Notes: generated by a model from the letters alone, not told the origin. Shown: positions 1 to 26,535, counted from the first letter of the stretch. The stretch is 64,000 bases of DNA from Sphaerimonospora sp050942215 (GCF_050942215.1 NZ_CP192056.1:6324001-6388000); one strand, 5' to 3'. A program made the numbers and translations.

Positions 1-14253
<14,253 letters not shown>

Positions 14254-14257
<4 letters not shown>

Positions 14258-17200
14258 CCGAGTTCCTCGTCGATAAAACTGAGCAGTTCTGCCACCGAGG
14301 CCGTCTGGAGCCGTCCGGCGACCTCGGCGTCTTCCCCGTCGTCCGCAGGCGACGCCTCGGGCCAGGCCGCCACCTGAGCCGACAGGCTCTTGATGCGGGC
14401 GGCGACATCGGCGCGCAGGACCGCGTCCGTCGGCGAATCGGCCAGGGCGACGGCCAGGCGGTCCAGTTCGGCGAGCAGGGTGTCGCCCGGGTGGGGCGCG
14501 TCAGGCGTCAGCTCGGCGATCAGGTGCCGGGCCAGGGCCGCGGGCGTCGGGTGGTTGAACAGCAGGGCTGCGGGCAGGCGCAGGCCGGTGACGCCGCCGA
14601 GCCGGTTGCGCAGCTCCACGGAGGTGAGCGAGTCGAAGCCCAGCTCCTTGAACGGCGCGTCGGCGTCGATCGCCCCCGCCCCCTCGTGCCCCAGCACGAT
14701 CGCGGCCTGGGCGCCGATCAGGTCCAGGACCGTACGGACCCGGGCGTCGGCGTCGAGCGCGGCCAGCCGCTCGGCCAGCGGCGAGTCCGCCCGCGAGTCC
14801 GGCGTCCGTACGGCGACGGGCGCCAGGGCACGGAAGATCGGCGCCGCGTCCGCGCCGAGCGCACGCACGGCGGCGAGGTCGAAACGGGCGGGCACGGCGA
14901 CCGGCTCGTCCAGGGCGACGGCGTGGTCGAACAGGCCGAGCCCCTCGGCCGTGGACAACGGGGACAGGCCCGTGCGCGCCATCCGGGAGCGGTCGGCGAC
15001 GGTGAGCGTGGTGGTCATGCCCTCGGTCCAGGGCCCCCAGGCCAGTGCCGTCGCCGCGAGGCCGCGTGCCCGGCGGTGGCGGGCCAGGGCCTCGATGAAG
15101 GCGTTGGCGGCCGCGTACGCCGCCTGGCCGGCTCCGCCGAGCGTGGCCATCGCCGAGGAGTACAGCACGAACGCGGACAGATCGTCGGTCGCCCGGTGCA
15201 GGTTGAGCGCGCCGTCGACCTTGGGCCGGAGCACGTCGTCCAGACGTTCCGGGGTGAGCCGGGTGATCGTGGCGTCGTCAAGCACGCCCGCTGCGTGAAC
15301 GACGACGGTCGGCCGCTGCCCGGCCAGGAGCGCCGCGAGCGCGGCCGGATCGGCGACGTCGCAGGCCGCCGCCGTGACCTCGGCATCGGGCGCCTCCGAA
15401 GACGCCACCCGCATGTCCGGCCCGGTCACGCGCCGACCGGCCAGGATCACCCGGCGCACGCCGTGGCGGGTGACCAGGTGCCGGGCGAGGGCGCGGCCGA
15501 GTGCGCCGGTGCCGCCGCTGATGAGGACCACGTCGCCCGGACCGGGCCGCGCGGGCGTCACGAGCGCGACCTTGCCCGTGTGCCGGGCCTGGCTCATGTG
15601 CCGGAACGCGTCCCGGGCCCGGCGCAGCTCCCAGGCGGCGACGGGCAGCGGGGTCAGCGCGCCCCGCTCGAACAGTGCCATCACGTCACGGAGCAGGCGG
15701 CCGATGTGCCCGGGTTCGAGGTCGAGCAGGTCGAACGCCCTGTAGCTCAGCCGCGGATGCCCGGCGGGGTCGCGCAGGTCGGTCTTGCCCATCTCCACGA
15801 ACCGGCCCCCGGGACGGAGCAGCCGCAGCGATGCGTCCACCAGCTCGCCGGCCAGCGAGTTGAGCACCACGTCCATGCTCGCGACGCCGAAGCGCCGTTC
15901 GAACTCGGCCGTGCGGGAGGAGGCCAGGTGCGAGCCGGGGACGCCGAGGGCACGCACCGTGTCCCATTTGCCGGGGCTCGCCGTGGCGTACACCTCGGCG
16001 CCGATGTGCCGGGCGATCTGGACCGCGGCCATGCCGACGCCGCCGGCCGCCGAGTGGATCAGCACGCTCTCGCCGGCGCGCAGCCCGGCCAGCTCCACCA
16101 GGGCGTGGTAGGCGGTGAGGAACGCGATGGGGGTGGTGCCCGCGCGTGCGTACGACCACCCGTCCGGGACGCGTACGATCATGCGCTCGTCGGTCACCGC
16201 CGTGGTGGCGAAGGCATGGGAGAAGACGCCCATGACCCGGTCGCCGGGCGCGTAGGCGTCGACGCCGGGACCGACAGCGGTCACGACCCCGGCACCTTCC
16301 AGGCCGAGGGCGCCGCCGGGACCGCCGGGGTCTTCGGGATAGAGGCCCAGGGCGAGCATCACGTCGCGGAAGTTGACCCCGGCGGCGCGGACGCCGATCC
16401 GCACCTGGCCGGGGGCGAGCGGGGCGTCGGCCTCCGGATCGGGGGCGAGGGACAGTCCCTCCAGCGTGCCGCTCCCGTCCCGCGCGAGCCGCCAGTGCGC
16501 GGCGCCGCCGGGCGGGCGCAGGCTGCGGCTCGCACCGGTGCGATCGGGGCGGACGAGTCTCGGCACGTGTACCGCCCCCGCGCGCAGCGCGAGCTGGGGC
16601 TCGCCGGTGGCCACGGCCGCGGCGAGCGCGCGCTCGGACGCCTCATGCCCGTCGGTGTCCACCAGCACGACGCGCCCGGGGTGCTCGGTCTGCGCGGAAC
16701 GCGCCAGGCCCCACACGGTGGCCGCGGCCGGGTCCGCCAGGTCCTCGTCGTCGTCGACGGCGACCGCGCCACGGGTGACCAGCACCAGCGGCCGGTCGTC
16801 GCCGCCGTCGTCCGACACCGCCGCGCGCACCAGTGCCAGGCCGTGCCGGGCGACCGCGTGTACGGCGGCGGCGTCCGGCACACCCTCCGTGTACGGCACA
16901 CGCTCGACGCGAGGGGCCGGGAGGTCTCCCGCCGGGGCGGGCACCCGCGTCCATTCCACCGTGAACAGGGCGTCCGGCGGTGCGTTCCGCGCCGAGGCGG
17001 CGCGCAGCACGAGGGAGCCGATGACGCCCACGGGGCGGCCGTGCTCGTCGGCCAGCGCGATCGAGACGGCCCCCGCGCCGGTCGGTGTGATCCGCACCCG
17101 CAGCTCGCGCGCGCCGGTCCTGTGCAGGGAGACACGCTCGAAGGTGAACGGCACCGCCGGGACACCGGCGGCGTCCTCCGCCCCGGCGGCCGTCACGGCC

Positions 17201-20200
17201 GCCCCATGCGGGATCGACGCGTGCAGCACCGCTCCGTGCAGGGCGGCGTCCAGCAGAGCCGGGTGCAGGCCGAAGCCGGACGCGGGCAGCCCGTCGGGCA
17301 GCGCCGCCTCCGCATCTACGGCCTCGCCGTCCAGGGCGGCCGAGCGCAGGCCGCGGAAGGCCGGGCCGTAGCCGTATCCGCGCGCGGCGAGCCCGCGGTA
17401 CGCCTCCGCCGCGTCGAAGGCGTCCGCCTCCCCGGCGACCGTACGGACCTCGGTCTCGGCCGGGTGCGTGCCGTCCGCGTGCGGGCCTTCGGCGGGGGCC
17501 AGGGTGCCGGTGGCGTGCCTGGTCCAGTCGCCGGCGTCACCGTGCCGTGCGTAGCACGCGAGCGGACGCCGGCCGGTGTCGTCGGCCGGGCCGACGGCGA
17601 GCTGGAGCGTGACGTCGCCGTCCTCGGGCAGCGGGAGCGGCGCCTCCAGGGTCAGCTCGGCCACATCCGGGCAGCCGAGCCTGCCGCCGGCGTACAACGC
17701 CATCTCCAGCAGAGCGGCGCCCGGCAGCAGCACCGTGCCGCCGATGACGTGATCGGCGAGCCACGGGTGGGTCCGCCGGGACGGCTTCCCGGTGAACAGC
17801 GTCTCCCCGGTGGCGGCGGCGGGGACGGGCTCGCCGAGGAAGGGGTGGGCGGCTTCGGCGCCTCCGGGCGCGAGCCAGTAGCGCCGCCGCTGAAAGGGGT
17901 ACGTCGGCAGTTCGGTGAGCCGGGCGCCCGCGAAGTAGGCGTCCCAGTCGACGGCGGCGCCGCGGGTGTGGGCGTGCGCCACGGCGGCGGCGACGGTCTC
18001 GGTCTCAGGCCGCTGCGCACGCAGCATCGGCAGGAACGTCGCGTCATCGCCCGCGCCGGCGGGGCCGAGCGCGGCCAGGACTCCGTCGGGGCCCAGCTCG
18101 ACGAAGGTGCGCGCGCCGTCGTCGTACAGCCGCCGCACCGCTGCGGCGAACCGGACCGGCTCGCGCACCTGCCGCACCCAGTACGCCGGGTCGTCGAAGC
18201 CGGCTTCGCCGCCCGTGACGGTGGACACGATCGGGATGCGCGGCCGCGCGTACGCGAGTTCCTCGGCCGTCGTGTGGAAGTCGGCGAGCATGCCCTCCAT
18301 CAGGGGTGAGTGGAAGGCGTGGCTGACGCGCAGCCGCCGGGTCCGGCGGCCCAGCGCGGCGAAGTGCGCGGCCACGGCGAGTACGCCCGGCTCGTCGCCG
18401 GAGATCACCACGGCCTCTGGGCCGTTGACGGCGGCGAGCGCCACACCGTCGGAGAGCAGCGCCGCGATCTCCTTCTCGCCCGCCGCCACGGCCACCATCG
18501 CCCCACCGGCCGGCAGCGCCTGCATGAGCCGCCCGCGTGCGGCGACCAGGCGGCAGGCGTCGGCGAGGTCGAGCACCCCGGCGACGTGCGCCGCGGCCAG
18601 CTCGCCGATCGAGTGCCCGGCAAGCGCTGCGGGCCGCATCCCCCACGACTCCAGCAGCCGGAACTCCGCCACCTCCAGCGCGAACAGGGCCGCCTGGGTG
18701 TACACGGTCTGGTCGAGCGAGGCGGCGCCGGGCGTGCCGGGCTCGGCGAACATCACCTCGCGCAGCGGGCGGTCCAGCAGGCCGTCCAGCCCGGCCCACA
18801 CGGCCTCGATCGCCCGCGCGAACGCGGGGAACGTCTCGTACAGTTCCCGGCCCATGCCGGGTCTCTGCGCGCCCTGGCCGGTGAACAGGTACGCGAGCCC
18901 GCCGGACGGTACGGCACAGCGGAACAGACGGGACGATTCGCCGCCCGCCGCCAGCGCGCGCAGGGCGTCGCGACGCTCCTCCGGGGTGGCGGCGACCACG
19001 GCGGCCCGGTGACCGAAGGCGGCACGCGCAGTGCCGAGTGTGCGGCCCACATCGGCGGGCCGGGGGTGGTCGGCGACGGTCAGCAGCCGCGCCGCCTGCT
19101 CGCGCAGCGCAGCGTCCCCCGGCGCCGACAGCACCCACGGCACCGGTCCCGCCGGGGTCTCCCGCGTGGATTCCGGCTCGTCGGCCTGTTCCAGGATCAG
19201 ATGGGCATTGGTGCCGCTGATGCCGAACGAGGAGACCGCCGCCCTGCGCGGCGCGCCGGCCCGCGGCCACGGGCGCGCCTCGGTGAGCAGCTCGACCGCG
19301 CCGGCGGACCAGTCCACATGCGGCGTCGGCACGTCCGCGTGCAGGGTGCGCGGCAGCTCGCCGTGCCGCATGGCGAGCACCATCTTGATGACTCCGGCCA
19401 CCCCGGCGGCGGCCTGGGCATGCCCGACGTTCGACTTGAGCGAGCCGACCCAGAGCGGCCGGTCCCGGTCCTGGCCGTACGCCGCGATCAGCGCCTCGGC
19501 CTCGATCGGGTCGCCGAGCGCGGTCCCGGTGCCGTGCGCCTCGACGGCGTCGAGGTCGGCGGGCCGCAGCCGGGCGTCGGCGAGAGCCTGGCCGATCACC
19601 CGCCGCTGGGACAGCCCGCTGGGCGCGGTCAGCCCGTTGGACGCGCCGTCGGAGTTGACCGCCGTGCCCCTGATCACCGCCAGCACCCGGTGCCCGTGAC
19701 GGCGGGCGTCGGAGAGCCGTTCCAGCACGAGCATGCCGGCGCCCTCCGCCCAGGCGGTGCCGTCGGCCGCCGCGGAGAACGGCTTGCACCGGCCGTCCGG
19801 CGCGAGCCCCCGCTGCCTGCTGAACTCCACGAACATCCCGGGCGTGGACATGACGGTCGCGCCGCCGGCGAGCGCGAGCGCGCACTCTCCCTGGCGCAGC
19901 GCGCGCACGGCGAGGTGGATCGCGACCAGCGACGAGGAGCACGCCGTGTCCACGGTGAGCGCGACGCCCTCCAGTCCGAAGGCGTACGCGATCCGGCCGG
20001 AGACGACGGAGCCGGCGGTGCCGGTGAGGCCGTAGCCCGCGAGGCTCCCGGTCGCCTCGTGCAGTCGGGGGCCGTAGTCGGTGGCCATGGCGCCGACGAA
20101 AACGCCGGTACGGCTGCCGCCCAACGATCTCGGGTCGACGCCGGCGCGTTCGAAGGACTCCCACGCGAGTTCGAGCAGCAGCCGCTGCTGCGGGTCCATC

Positions 20201-23200
20201 GCCAGCGCCTCACGCGGTGAGATGCCGAACAGGCCGGCGTCGAACGCCCCGGCGTCGTGCAGGAAGCCGCCGCGCCGCGTGTAGGAGGCGCCCGGGCGAT
20301 CGGGATCGGGGTCGAACAGGCCGGCCAGGTCCCACCCTCGGTCGCCGGGGAACTCCGAGGTCGCGTCGCGCCCGTCGCTCACCAGCTTCCACAGCTCGTC
20401 CGGGCTGGTCACGCCGCCCGGAAGGCGGCAGGCCATGCCCACGATCGCGATCGGCTCGCCGGGCGCGGCCGTCTCACCGCGCGTGCTCGCCTGGGCGTGT
20501 TCCCGGAGCTCACCGCGCGTGCTCGCCTGCACGCGTTCCCGGCGCGATCCCGCCGCCTGATCGGCCGCAGTGCCCCGATGCGCGGCGAAGTGCGTGGCGA
20601 GGTGCGCGGCGAGGGCGGCGGGCGTCGGGTGATCGAACAGCGCGGAGTTGCCCAGCCGAACGCCGGTCGACGCGACCAGCCGGTTGCGCAGGTCGACCGT
20701 CATCGGCGAGTCGAACCCCAGCTCCTTGAAGGCCCGGTCCATGTCCATGGGCTCCAACGCGGGCTCGTGGTGCCCGAGCACGGCCGCCACGTGCGCCCGC
20801 ACCACCTCGGCCGCGTCCTGCGGTGGAGTCGGCGCCGCGGCGTCCGGCACGGCCGTACCGGCCCGCTCGACGGGCCCGGTCGCGAGGCCCGGCTCCCGGC
20901 GCCGCCCCGGTTCGAGCCAGTGCCGCTCCCGCTGGAAGGCGTACGTCGGCAGGTCGACCGCCCGCGCCCCGGTGCCGGTGAAGCAGCGCGCCCAGTCGAC
21001 CGCCGCTCCCGCCACGTACGCCTCCGCGAGCGAGAGGAGGAAGCGGTCCATGCCGCCCTCGTCCCGGCGCAGCGTGCCGAGCACGGCCGACTCCGGCACG
21101 GTGTCCTGCAGCGCGCCGGTGAGCACGGGGTGGGGGCTGACCTCGACCAGCACGTCGGCCCCGATGCCGCGCACGGTCCGCTCGAAGCGAACCTCCTGCC
21201 GGAGGTTGCGATACCAGTAGCCGGCCGTCAGCTCCTCGCCGGACAGCGGTCCCGCGGTGACGGCGGAGTGGAACGGCACGCGGGCCGGGCCCGGCCGGAT
21301 CGAGCCGAGGGCGTCGAGCAGATCGGTGCGTACGGCCTCGACCTGCGGGGAGTGCGAGGCGTAGTCGACGGCGACCCGGCGCACCCGCACTCCGTCGGCA
21401 TCGCACGCCGCCACGAAGGCGGCCACAGCGTCGGGTTCACCGGAGACGACGACCGCGTTCGGCCCGTTGACGGCGGCGACGGCCAAACCCTTGAACGCGG
21501 GCAGCCGGGCCTCGACCTCCCGGACCGGGAGCGCCACCGAGGCCATGGCGCCCCGGCCGGCCAGCGCCACGAGCGCCCGGCTGCGCAGGGCGATGACGCG
21601 GGCGGCGTCCGGCAGGGTGAGCGCGCCCGCGATGTGGGCGGCGGCGACCTCTCCCTGGCTGTGCCCGGTCACGACGCTCGGCTCCACCCCATAGGAGCGC
21701 CACAGCCCGGCCAGCGCGACCATCACAGCGAACAGCGCGGGCTGCACGATGTCCACCCGCTCCAGTGCGGTCGGATCGCCCAGCGCGTCCAGCAGCGGCC
21801 GATCCAGGTAGGGGTCGAGTGCCTCGGCGCAGCCGGTCATCAGGTCGCGGAAGACCGGGGAGGCGGCCAGCAGCGGAAGGGCCATCCCCGCCCACTGCGA
21901 GCCCTGCCCGGGGAACACGAAGGCGACCTCGCCGCCGCTCGCGACCCCCTCCACCAGGCCGGGCGCGGGCAGTCCCGCCGCGAGGGCGGCGAGCCCACGC
22001 TCATATCCGGCGCGGTCGGGGGCGAGGAGCACCGCGCGATGGTCGAGGGCCGAGCGGGTGGTGGCGAGCGAGAATCCCACGTCCAGGTCACGGTGGCCGG
22101 GCAGATGGGCGAGCAGCCGGTCCGCCTGTCCGCGCAGCGCCGCCCGGCTCCGTGCCGACACCGGCCACGGCGTCGCCGCCGGCCGCACGATCGGCCCGGC
22201 CGCCACAGGCGCATCGTCCACGGGGGTGGCATCCACAGATGCGGGCGGCTCGGCGAGCACGAGATGGCAGTTCGTCCCGCCCATGCCGAAGGAGCTCACT
22301 CCGGCGACCAGCGGCCGGTCCTCGTCCAGCCACGGCCCGGTCTCGGTCTGCACCCGGAGCCCGAACTCGTCCAGCGGGATGCGCGGCCCGGCGTCCCGGA
22401 AATGCAGGCTGGGCACGAGCCGCCGGTGCCGGAGGCACAGCGCGGTCTTCAGCAGTCCGGCGATGCCCCCGGCGCCCTCCAGATGCCCGATGTTGGTCTT
22501 GACCGAGCCGACGCGCACCCGGTGCCCGCCTCTGCCGGCGAACACCGCGCCGAGCGCGGCGGCCTCGACGGGGTCGCCGACGAAGGTGCCGCTGCCGTGC
22601 AGTTCGACGTACTGCACGTCGGCGGGCCGCACCCGCGCCGAAGCGTGCGCCCGCCGGATGACGTCCTCCTGCGCGTCCCGGTCGGGGGTGGTGAGCGTCT
22701 CCCCGCCGCCGTCGTTGTTGACGGCGCCGCCGAGGATCACGCAGTGGATCCGGTCGCCGTCCGACAGTGCCCGCGCCAGCGGTTTGAGCACGACCAGACC
22801 GCCACCCTCGCCGCGCACGTACCCGTCGGCGGAGGCGTCGAAGGCGGCGCAGCGGCCGCTCGGCGACAGCCCGCCGAAGGCCGCGGAGGTGGCCGCGCTC
22901 TCCGGGGCGAGCACCAGGTTCGCCCCACCGGCCAGCGCGATGTCGCACTCTCCGCGCAGCAGGCTCTCGACCGCGAAGTGCACGGCGACCAGGGCGGACG
23001 ACTGGGCCGTGTCCACGACGAGACTCGGCCCGCGCAGCCCGAAGACGTAGGAGATCCGGTTGGCGAGCATGCCGCGGTGCAGGCCGGTCATCGCGTACGG
23101 CGAGCCGGTGGCGGCCTCGTACCGGTGGGCCAGCGCGGCGTAGTCGTCCCAGATCGCGCCGACGAAGACTCCGGCGCCGCCGCCCCTGAGACGGTCGGGC

Positions 23201-23523
23201 GGCACCCGCGCGTCCTCCAGCGCCTCCCAGCTCAGTTCCAGCAGCAGTCGTTGGCGCGGATCCATGGTCGCCGCCTGCCGCGCCGAGATGCCGAAGAAGC
23301 CGGCGTCGAACCTGTCGACGTGTTCGAGGAACCCGCCGCGGCGGGCCTCCTCCGGTAACGCGGCGAACCCCGGCTCGGCCTCCCAACGTTCCGCTGGGAC
23401 GTCCGTGACCGCGTCGACGCCGTCACGCAACAGCTCCCAGAACGCGTTCACGTCCGAAGCCCCGGGGAAGCGGCAGGACATGCCCACCACCGCGATCACG
23501 TCTCGCCCCGCCCATTCATTCAC
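14254..23523 (-). CDS. Type I modular polyketide synthase: KSQ loading module plus fully reducing module 1
   Basis: Starts the polyketide chain and performs the first extension; 3,089 aa from GTG 23523. Loading module: KSQ (Gln174 replaces the active Cys in VDTAQSS), AT with YASH, ACP Ser939. Module 1: KS Cys1195, AT with HAFH and GHSIGE (malonyl), DH (HPWLADHV, HPALLD), ER (AGVNFRD, HSAAGGVG), KR (SGGTGALG, LDD, Tyr2803), ACP Ser2965, C-terminal docking helices. KSQ decarboxylates methylmalonyl-ACP, so the starter should be propionyl. I chose GTG 23523 because GGGAG lies nine bases upstream; the longer ATG start at 23607 adds 28 residues not typical of a KS N terminus. The stop overlaps the next PKS start, so the chain should pass directly to that protein. 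Confidence 0.95.
14510..20465 (-). other. PKS module 1: KS-AT(malonyl)-DH-ER-KR-ACP
   Basis: KS Cys is at codon 19941. The AT carries HAFH near 18320 and GHSIGELAAAH, both malonyl signatures, making it the only malonyl AT seen. The DH is at about 17850-17000, the ER at about 16480-15560, and the KR (about 15540-14800) has Tyr at codon 15117 and an LDD motif. The ACP serine is at codon 14631. All reductive motifs are intact, so the expected product is a saturated pentanoyl chain from a propionyl starter. Confidence 0.85.
20590..23490 (-). other. PKS loading module KSQ-AT(methylmalonyl)-ACP
   Basis: The KS-like domain has Gln at codon 23004 in place of the active Cys, the hallmark of decarboxylating KSQ domains. 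Other KS features are kept (HGSGT, KTNIGH). The AT lies at about 21935-20930 with YASH near 21360. The ACP has GFDSPMT with Ser at codon 20709; Pro after the serine is unusual. A 36-base direct duplication (20473-20506 and 20509-20542) in the following linker encodes two copies of a QASTRGE-containing segment. Confidence 0.85.
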
Positions 23524-23792
23524 CAGGGAAGACTCCCGACAGGCAAAATACCGCGCACGAATTCCCCCGAAACCAGGACACAGCAGAGCCCAACCCATCC
23601 TAAACACATTTAGTGCTTGAAATTACTGGGTTTAGGCGTGGCTATCCACTGGTTTCGTGTAACTTGATACACGATTAAGTTGAATGATGTTAAGAATACC
23701 TTGATGTCCGATTTACGGAGTATGTTGCAATCTATGCCGGGAGTGGATATTTTCTACCATTCTTCTGGCGGTGAGCGTGCGTGCGCGCCGGC
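23524..23792. promoter_or_regulatory. AT-rich region upstream of the PKS genes with an inverted repeat
   Basis: This stretch is much more AT-rich than its surroundings and lies between the PKS start and the 3' end of the amidohydrolase gene. It holds an inverted repeat, AACTTGAT (23661-23668), five bases, ATTAAGTT (23674-23681), and a possible minus-strand -10 box TAGGAT (23602-23597). I assign no -35 box. It is the natural place for the PKS promoter and an operator. Confidence 0.5.
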
Positions 23793-25316
23793 TCACAGCG
23801 ACTCCCGGTGCGTCCACCGGCCGGCCAGGAGGGTGCCGAGCACGCGCGGGCGGCGCAGCTCCGCGGGCGGGAGAAGAGACGGGTCCCGCTCCAGGATCAC
23901 CAGGTCGGCCGGGTCGCCTTCCCTCACCGCCGACCGTCCCCGGGCCGCCGCCGCGAGCGCCGTCCGGAGCGGAACGGCCTGCTCGGGATGCCACGCCGGG
24001 CGCTCGTCGTCGGTCCTGGTCACGGCCGAGGCGATGCCGTCCCACGGGTCGAGCGGCGCGACCGGGGCGTCGGAGCCGAACTCCAAGGCCGCACCCGCCG
24101 CGAGCAGGTCGGCGTAGGCGTAGGCCCGGGAGGTCCGGCCACGCCAGTGGACGTCGGCTACCTCGCGGTCGCCCGGGGCGTGCGCGGGCTGCACCCCGGC
24201 GACCAGACCCGGCCGGGCGAACCTGGCGAAGTCGGCGGCCCGGACGAGCTGCGCGTGTTCGATGCGCCCGGGACACCCGACGGCGTCGAAGGCGTCGAGT
24301 GCGATCGCGGACGCGTGGTCGCCGATGGCGTGCACGGCGAGTTGGAGGCCGCGCCGGGCGGCGAGCGACATCGTCGCGACCAGTTCCTCCGGCGACGTCT
24401 CCAGCCGCCCGAGGTCGCCCGAGCCCGGGTACGGCTCGTCGCAGTAGGCGGTGCGGGTGTTGAGCGAGCCGTCGACGAAGACCTTCACCGGGCCGACCTC
24501 CAGCAGCCCGCCGGAATCCGGCACCGGGTCGCCCGTACGCAGCCCTCCGGCGATCGCGTCGTCGAGCCGATGCCCGGGGATCGAGCAGACGACGCGCACG
24601 GCGACGTCCTGCTCGCGTACCCGCCGCGACCATTCCGTCACGTTGTCGGCGAACTCGAAGTCCAGCACCCCGATCACACCGAGACGTGCGGCGGCGACGG
24701 TCGCCTCGGCGATCCAGCCGTCCATCACCTCGCGCGGAGGCGGCGGCAGCGCGGCCAGCGCGTCGTAGCACTCCCTCTCGCGCAGCACCCCGGTCGGATG
24801 GTCGCCCCTGCCGATGAGGGCGAGCGCGGCCTGGCTGAGCCAGACCGTGTGGAGGTCGTTGCCGATCAGCACGACCGGATGGTCCGCGGGGAGCAGCGAC
24901 TTGTCCGGCCGGTCCGGCCACAGGGCGTCGCGGAAGCCGAACCCCTCGATCAGCCCACTGCCCGGCCCTTCGCCCGCCCCCGGGAGCCGGACGAGCCGGG
25001 ACGCCTCCACCGCCGACCGCGCGCCGCCGAGGTCGATCCGGCGGCGGGCCCTGGCCCACTGTACGGAGTGCACGTGCGCGTCCCACAGTCCGGGCAGCAG
25101 GGTCGCACCCTGGAGATCGACGTTCTCGGCGCCCTCGATGCCGGCCACCACGCCGGGCGGTTCGATCGCGGTCACCCGGCCGCCTTCGATCGAGACGTGC
25201 CGCACCGGGCCGCCGAGGCCGACCCGGGCATTGCGCAGCAGCAGCCTCGACGGCGGCTTCGACCGCCGCCCGGACGACCGCTCGAACGACGGCTTCGACA
25301 CGTGAGGAGAGGTCAT
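23793..25316 (-). CDS. Amidohydrolase, YtcJ-like metal-dependent hydrolase
   Basis: Predicted cytoplasmic metal-dependent hydrolase of the amidohydrolase superfamily (amidohydrolase_3/YtcJ type), 507 aa. Seen: an N-terminal beta-rich segment, then DAHVHS (the metal-binding HxH), a later AVHAIGDHA His motif, RIEHAQ, and the C-terminal FGSDAPV aspartate motif, all in the family order. No signal peptide. Substrates in this family are often N-formyl or amide compounds, but nothing here identifies the substrate. It is divergent from the PLP enzyme at 25468 and its stop faces the PKS promoter region, so membership in the polyketide cluster is unproven. No strong ribosome binding site precedes ATG 25316; a slightly later start is possible. 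Confidence 0.85.
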   Translation of the reverse strand: MTSPHVSKPSFERSSGRRSKPPSRLLLRNARVGLGGPVRHVSIEGGRVTAIEPPGVVAGIEGAENVDLQGATLLPGLWDAHVHSVQWARARRRIDLGGARSAVEASRLVRLPGAGEGPGSGLIEGFGFRDALWPDRPDKSLLPADHPVVLIGNDLHTVWLSQAALALIGRGDHPTGVLRERECYDALAALPPPPREVMDGWIAEATVAAARLGVIGVLDFEFADNVTEWSRRVREQDVAVRVVCSIPGHRLDDAIAGGLRTGDPVPDSGGLLEVGPVKVFVDGSLNTRTAYCDEPYPGSGDLGRLETSPEELVATMSLAARRGLQLAVHAIGDHASAIALDAFDAVGCPGRIEHAQLVRAADFARFARPGLVAGVQPAHAPGDREVADVHWRGRTSRAYAYADLLAAGAALEFGSDAPVAPLDPWDGIASAVTRTDDERPAWHPEQAVPLRTALAAAARGRSAVREGDPADLVILERDPSLLPPAELRRPRVLGTLLAGRWTHRESL

Positions 25317-25467
25317 GCCGGAAACGTTATGCGGGCGCGCCGAGACCGCTCATCGTCGGAGAGCGACGACCGGGCCCGGCGAATGCGGTCGGCCGGATGA
25401 ACGCCCCGTCACGGGTTCGTCCTCCGGAACAACGCGCGCTCCGCCCCGGATGGCCGAGACTGCCACC

Positions 25468-26535
25468 ATGCAGGCCCTCGCCGTCGTCAATCCGCACCTC
25501 CGCCCCGAGCGCGTCGCCCCGCCGCCCGGCCCCGAGGTCACCGTCTTCCACCGGGGACTCGCGGGGTACGCCCCCACGCCGCTGCGGCGACTGCCGGACA
25601 TCGCGTGGGGTCGGAACCGGCGGACCGTCCTCATGAAGGACGAGTCCGACCGCTTCGGCCTACCCGCCTTCAAGTTCCTCGGGGCGTCGTGGGCGGTGGA
25701 GGAGACGCTGCGCCGCCATCCCGGCACCCGGACGCTGGTCGCCGCGAGCGCGGGCAACCACGGGCGGGCGGTGGCCCGCTGCGCCGCCCGGCTCGGCCTC
25801 GCCTGCCGGATCCATCTGCCCGCCGCCGTCGGCGCCGAGCGCGCCCGCCTGATCGCGGCCGAGGGGGCCGAGGTGATCGTCACGGCCGGGTCCTACGACG
25901 ACGCGGCCGCGGCGGCCGAGCGCGACGGCGGCGCACCCGGCAGAGCGCTGATCGCCGACTTCTCACCGTCACCCGGCGTGCCGTCGGCCGAGTGGGTCAT
26001 CGACGGCTACGCCACCCTGTTCCGCGAGATCACGGCCGAGCCGACCGAGCCGGTCGGCATCGTGCTCGTCCCCGTCGGCGTCGGTTCCCTGGCCGCCGCC
26101 GCGGTCCGCTGGGCCGTACACGAGGCTCCGAAGGCGTACGGCCCGGCCGTCATCGCGGTGGAACCGGTGACGGCCGCGTGCGTGGCCGAGTCGCTGCGCG
26201 CGGGCCGCCCGGTCAGCGTGCCGACCCCGGGCACCGTCATGGCCGGCCTCAACTGCGGCACCCCGTCGGCCCCCGCCTGGCCGGCCCTCCGCGACGGCCT
26301 GGCCGGCACGATCGCGGTGAGCGACGACGAGGTGGGCTCGGTCACCCGGGAGCTCGCCGCGCTGGGACTGGACATCGGCCTCTGCGGCGCCGCCACCCTG
26401 GCCGCCCTGCACCGCCTCGCCGACGCGGCCGACTGCGGCCCGCTGCGTGACGCCGTACGGCTCGGCGGCGGAGCCGTGCTGTGCATCGGCACAGAGGGAA
26501 CCACCGGGGGAGGTTCAGTCAGCGGAGCAGGGTGA
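25468..26535 (+). CDS. PLP-dependent ammonia-lyase, diaminopropionate ammonia-lyase-like
   Basis: Fold-type II PLP enzyme, about 355 aa from ATG 25468. The PLP lysine is in PAFKFLGAS and the phosphate-binding loop is SAGNHGRA; a C-terminal glycine-rich GGGAVL segment follows. These match the diaminopropionate ammonia-lyase / threonine dehydratase branch, which eliminates ammonia from 2,3-diaminopropionate or related amino acids to give a 2-oxoacid. The frame remains open upstream, but residues before MQALAVV look unlike the family, so I prefer 25468; ATG 25450 is an alternative. It is transcribed away from the amidohydrolase, with about 150 bases for two divergent promoters. Substrate is inferred from family only. 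Confidence 0.8.
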   Translation: MQALAVVNPHLRPERVAPPPGPEVTVFHRGLAGYAPTPLRRLPDIAWGRNRRTVLMKDESDRFGLPAFKFLGASWAVEETLRRHPGTRTLVAASAGNHGRAVARCAARLGLACRIHLPAAVGAERARLIAAEGAEVIVTAGSYDDAAAAAERDGGAPGRALIADFSPSPGVPSAEWVIDGYATLFREITAEPTEPVGIVLVPVGVGSLAAAAVRWAVHEAPKAYGPAVIAVEPVTAACVAESLRAGRPVSVPTPGTVMAGLNCGTPSAPAWPALRDGLAGTIAVSDDEVGSVTRELAALGLDIGLCGAATLAALHRLADAADCGPLRDAVRLGGGAVLCIGTEGTTGGGSVSGAG

